Source: Streptomyces cyaneochromogenes
GTDB lineage: Bacteria; Actinomycetota; Actinomycetes; Streptomycetales; Streptomycetaceae
Assembly (NCBI RefSeq): GCF_003963535.1
Contig: NZ_CP034539.1
Location: forward strand, 9,424,001 to 9,488,000
Direction: 5' to 3'
DNA length: 64,000 bases
Below are positions 62,610 to 64,000 of this stretch, piece after piece; within the stretch, counting starts at the first letter, position 1, and each line of letters opens with the position of its first letter. The position numbers and the translations under genes are program-made. The notes under the pieces are model-generated. The model worked only from the letters and a program-made list of their open reading frames with translations, was not told the origin of the DNA and did not search any database.

Positions 62610-63596
62610 ATGAGCTCGAGTTCAGCCCAGGCCCCGGACCCTCAGGGTCCCGTGCCGGCCGATAACGGCAACGGTCCTGCCGTATCCCGTAGGGAGTTCG
62701 ACGCCCTCTTCGAAGCCGTCCGCACATGGGGGCAGTGGGCCCCGGCCGACCGTGGTGCCTGGAACCGTGTGACCGCGGACCACGTGCGGCGCGCCACGGC
62801 CGCGGTGCGGTCCGGGACGGTCGTCCCGACGGCACTGCCCTGGAACACCAGGTCCGGCCCCGACAACCGCAGACCGGCCCTGCACCACATGACGGATCTG
62901 GGCGATGCGGAAGTCTCCGAAGCCCCCGAACCCCGCACCCACAAGGATTTCATCGCCGCCGACTACCACGGCAAGGGTGTCACCCATCTCGACGCCCTGT
63001 GCCACATCGCCTACCGGGGGCAGCTCTACGACGGCCGGACGGCGAACGAGGCCGTCGACTCCGCGGGCGCCCGCTTCGGCGCGGTGTCGACGCTCGGCCC
63101 TCTCGTCACGAAGGGTGTGCTCCTCGACCTCCCGGCCGTCCTGGGGATCCGCTGGCTGGAGCCGGGGCGAGCGGTCCACGCGAAGGACATCGTCGCGGCG
63201 GAGAAGGCGCTTGGCGTGACGATCGGCGAGGGCGACGCGGTGCTGCTGCGCTCCGGACACGTCCGGCGCCGCGCGGAACTCGGTGCCTGGGACCCCGACA
63301 CGGCGAGCGCGGGCCTCCACGTGAACGCCGTACCGCTGCTGGCCGAGCGCGGTATCGCGCTGCTGGGCGGGGACGGCGACAGCGATGTGCGGCCCTCGCC
63401 GGTGGACGGCGTGCACTCGCCGGTCCACGCCCTGGCCGTGGCCGCGATGGGGGTGCCCCTGCTGGACAACCTCGACCTGGAGGCGCTCTCCGCCGCGACC
63501 GCCGAGGCGGGGCGCCATGAATTCATGTTCGTCGTGGCGCCGTTGAACATTCCGGGCGGGACCGGTTCGCCCGTCACCCCGGTCGCGGTCCTGTGA
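62610..63596 (+). CDS. Cyclase-family metal hydrolase (kynurenine formamidase-like)
   Basis: The 328-residue protein has the metal-binding motif HGKGVTHLDALCH, a variant of H-x-G-T-H-x-D-x-x-x-H from the cyclase/formamidase superfamily. A second His region is in SPVHALAVAAMG. The family hydrolyses amide or lactone bonds, as in kynurenine formamidase or isatin hydrolase. The extra N-terminal 90 residues (with RTWGQWAPADRGAWNRVT) are usual in actinobacterial members. No tryptophan-degradation neighbours are present, so the substrate is open. Confidence 0.88.
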   Translation: MSSSSAQAPDPQGPVPADNGNGPAVSRREFDALFEAVRTWGQWAPADRGAWNRVTADHVRRATAAVRSGTVVPTALPWNTRSGPDNRRPALHHMTDLGDAEVSEAPEPRTHKDFIAADYHGKGVTHLDALCHIAYRGQLYDGRTANEAVDSAGARFGAVSTLGPLVTKGVLLDLPAVLGIRWLEPGRAVHAKDIVAAEKALGVTIGEGDAVLLRSGHVRRRAELGAWDPDTASAGLHVNAVPLLAERGIALLGGDGDSDVRPSPVDGVHSPVHALAVAAMGVPLLDNLDLEALSAATAEAGRHEFMFVVAPLNIPGGTGSPVTPVAVL

Positions 63597-63716
63597 CCAC
63601 GACCCCGGTCCGGTTACCGTGCGTGAGGGATTTTACGAACCGTGACTCTCGCCCTTGATGTCCCGTATTCTCGTCAATGCCGGATATTTCCGAAGAGTGG
63701 ATTGTTGAAGGCGTGA

Positions 63717-64000
63717 GTGAGGCGAAGCGTGGTTCTGCCCGGTGGGGAACCGAAGCCGACGGGGCCTGCGACATACGGCACAGGGCCCGCTCGTTCCCGT
63801 GAGCGGTTTCTGCAGGGCGAGCCGGTCGAGACGGGCGTACGAGCGTCGATCTTGAATTCATGGCAGCGCTGTGGATCCCTGGGCCTCTCGCCGGACCAGG
63901 ACGACCTTCCCTTCCGGGACGATTTCGACCCGGACGGCCGGATCGTGCGCGCGGCCGTGCCCGTCCTCGACCGGCTGCAGTCCCGGTTCGCCGGCAGCGC
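63717..64000 (+). CDS. GAF-type regulator or phosphatase, N-terminal fragment
   Basis: From GTG 63717 (GAAGG five bases upstream, an in-frame TGA just before) an open frame runs off the window, giving about 94 residues. It contains RSRERFLQGEPVETGVRASI then LNSWQRCGSLGLSPDQ, and later DPDGRIVRAAVPVLDRLQSR. This is the N-terminal region seen before a GAF domain in actinobacterial SpoIIE phosphatases and in acetoin-type activators. Which of these it is cannot be told here. Confidence 0.6.
   Translation, partial: MRRSVVLPGGEPKPTGPATYGTGPARSRERFLQGEPVETGVRASILNSWQRCGSLGLSPDQDDLPFRDDFDPDGRIVRAAVPVLDRLQSRFAGS

Overview
The window reads as chromosomal DNA of a Streptomyces or a close relative. It is very GC-rich, codon third positions are almost all G or C, and GTG starts and 4-base stop/start overlaps are common. 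It carries typical actinomycete families: a conservon (cvnABCD plus cytochrome P450), an SCO6745-family protein, a CU044_5270-family protein, an F420-type LLM oxidoreductase and a PP2C-tailed hybrid kinase. It has no rRNA, tRNA or CRISPR that I could see. The mix of catabolic, regulatory and secreted proteins with decayed genes and insertion sequences suggests an accessory or chromosome-arm region.

Layout. 1-5 kb: the first codons of an arsenate-reductase-like phosphatase, then a cupin-XRE regulator divergent from a sulfonate/taurine-type ABC importer that ends in an arylsulfotransferase-like beta-propeller protein. The permease has a frame break in a G-run. 5-9 kb: a Nudix hydrolase, remnants of an IS110 transposase, a LuxR protein and an XRE protein, and the first of three secreted RTX-repeat proteins. 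9-14 kb: a 1189-residue kinase-receiver-phosphatase, then remnants of a response regulator and a PP2C phosphatase. 13.6-17 kb: a DUF1330 protein, an AraC regulator and two tandem RTX proteins. 17.7-24 kb: an acyl-CoA synthetase translationally coupled to a single-chain biotin-dependent acyl-CoA carboxylase, then a MerR-methyltransferase fusion. 24-31 kb: an AraC regulator and a conservon whose P450 lacks the ExxR arginine, abutting a convergent canonical P450. 31-37.4 kb: a further P450, an SCO6745 protein with an alpha/beta hydrolase, a thiolase, a HAD hydrolase and a TetR regulator.

37.4-46 kb: an IS630 remnant, a GNAT enzyme, a DUF6069 membrane protein, an ECF sigma factor with a SnoaL-like tail, a von Willebrand A protein, and a second NMT1/SsuA-type ABC importer split over divergent arms with an LLM oxidoreductase. 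46-55 kb: a secreted subtilisin-like protease, a YdeP/FdhF-type molybdopterin oxidoreductase with a divergent LysR, a short-chain dehydrogenase, and an envelope cluster (YihY, PAP2, holin-like, DUF3618). The last gene of that cluster, a DUF4235 gene, is cut short beside an intact IS5-family element. 57-64 kb: an ECF sigma factor with its CU044_5270 partner, a PadR regulator with a perfect operator-like palindrome before an acyl-CoA dehydrogenase, a PNPOx-like protein, a cyclase-family hydrolase, and the start of a GAF-type regulator running off the end.

Two links cut across the regions. A 16-bp TetR-type operator upstream of the acyl-CoA synthetase recurs with 15 of 16 bases identical upstream of the alpha/beta hydrolase 17 kb away, which suggests one acyl-CoA-related regulon. 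Three RTX proteins with one architecture form a small paralogous family. Functions below are read from sequence motifs only; no database search was run.
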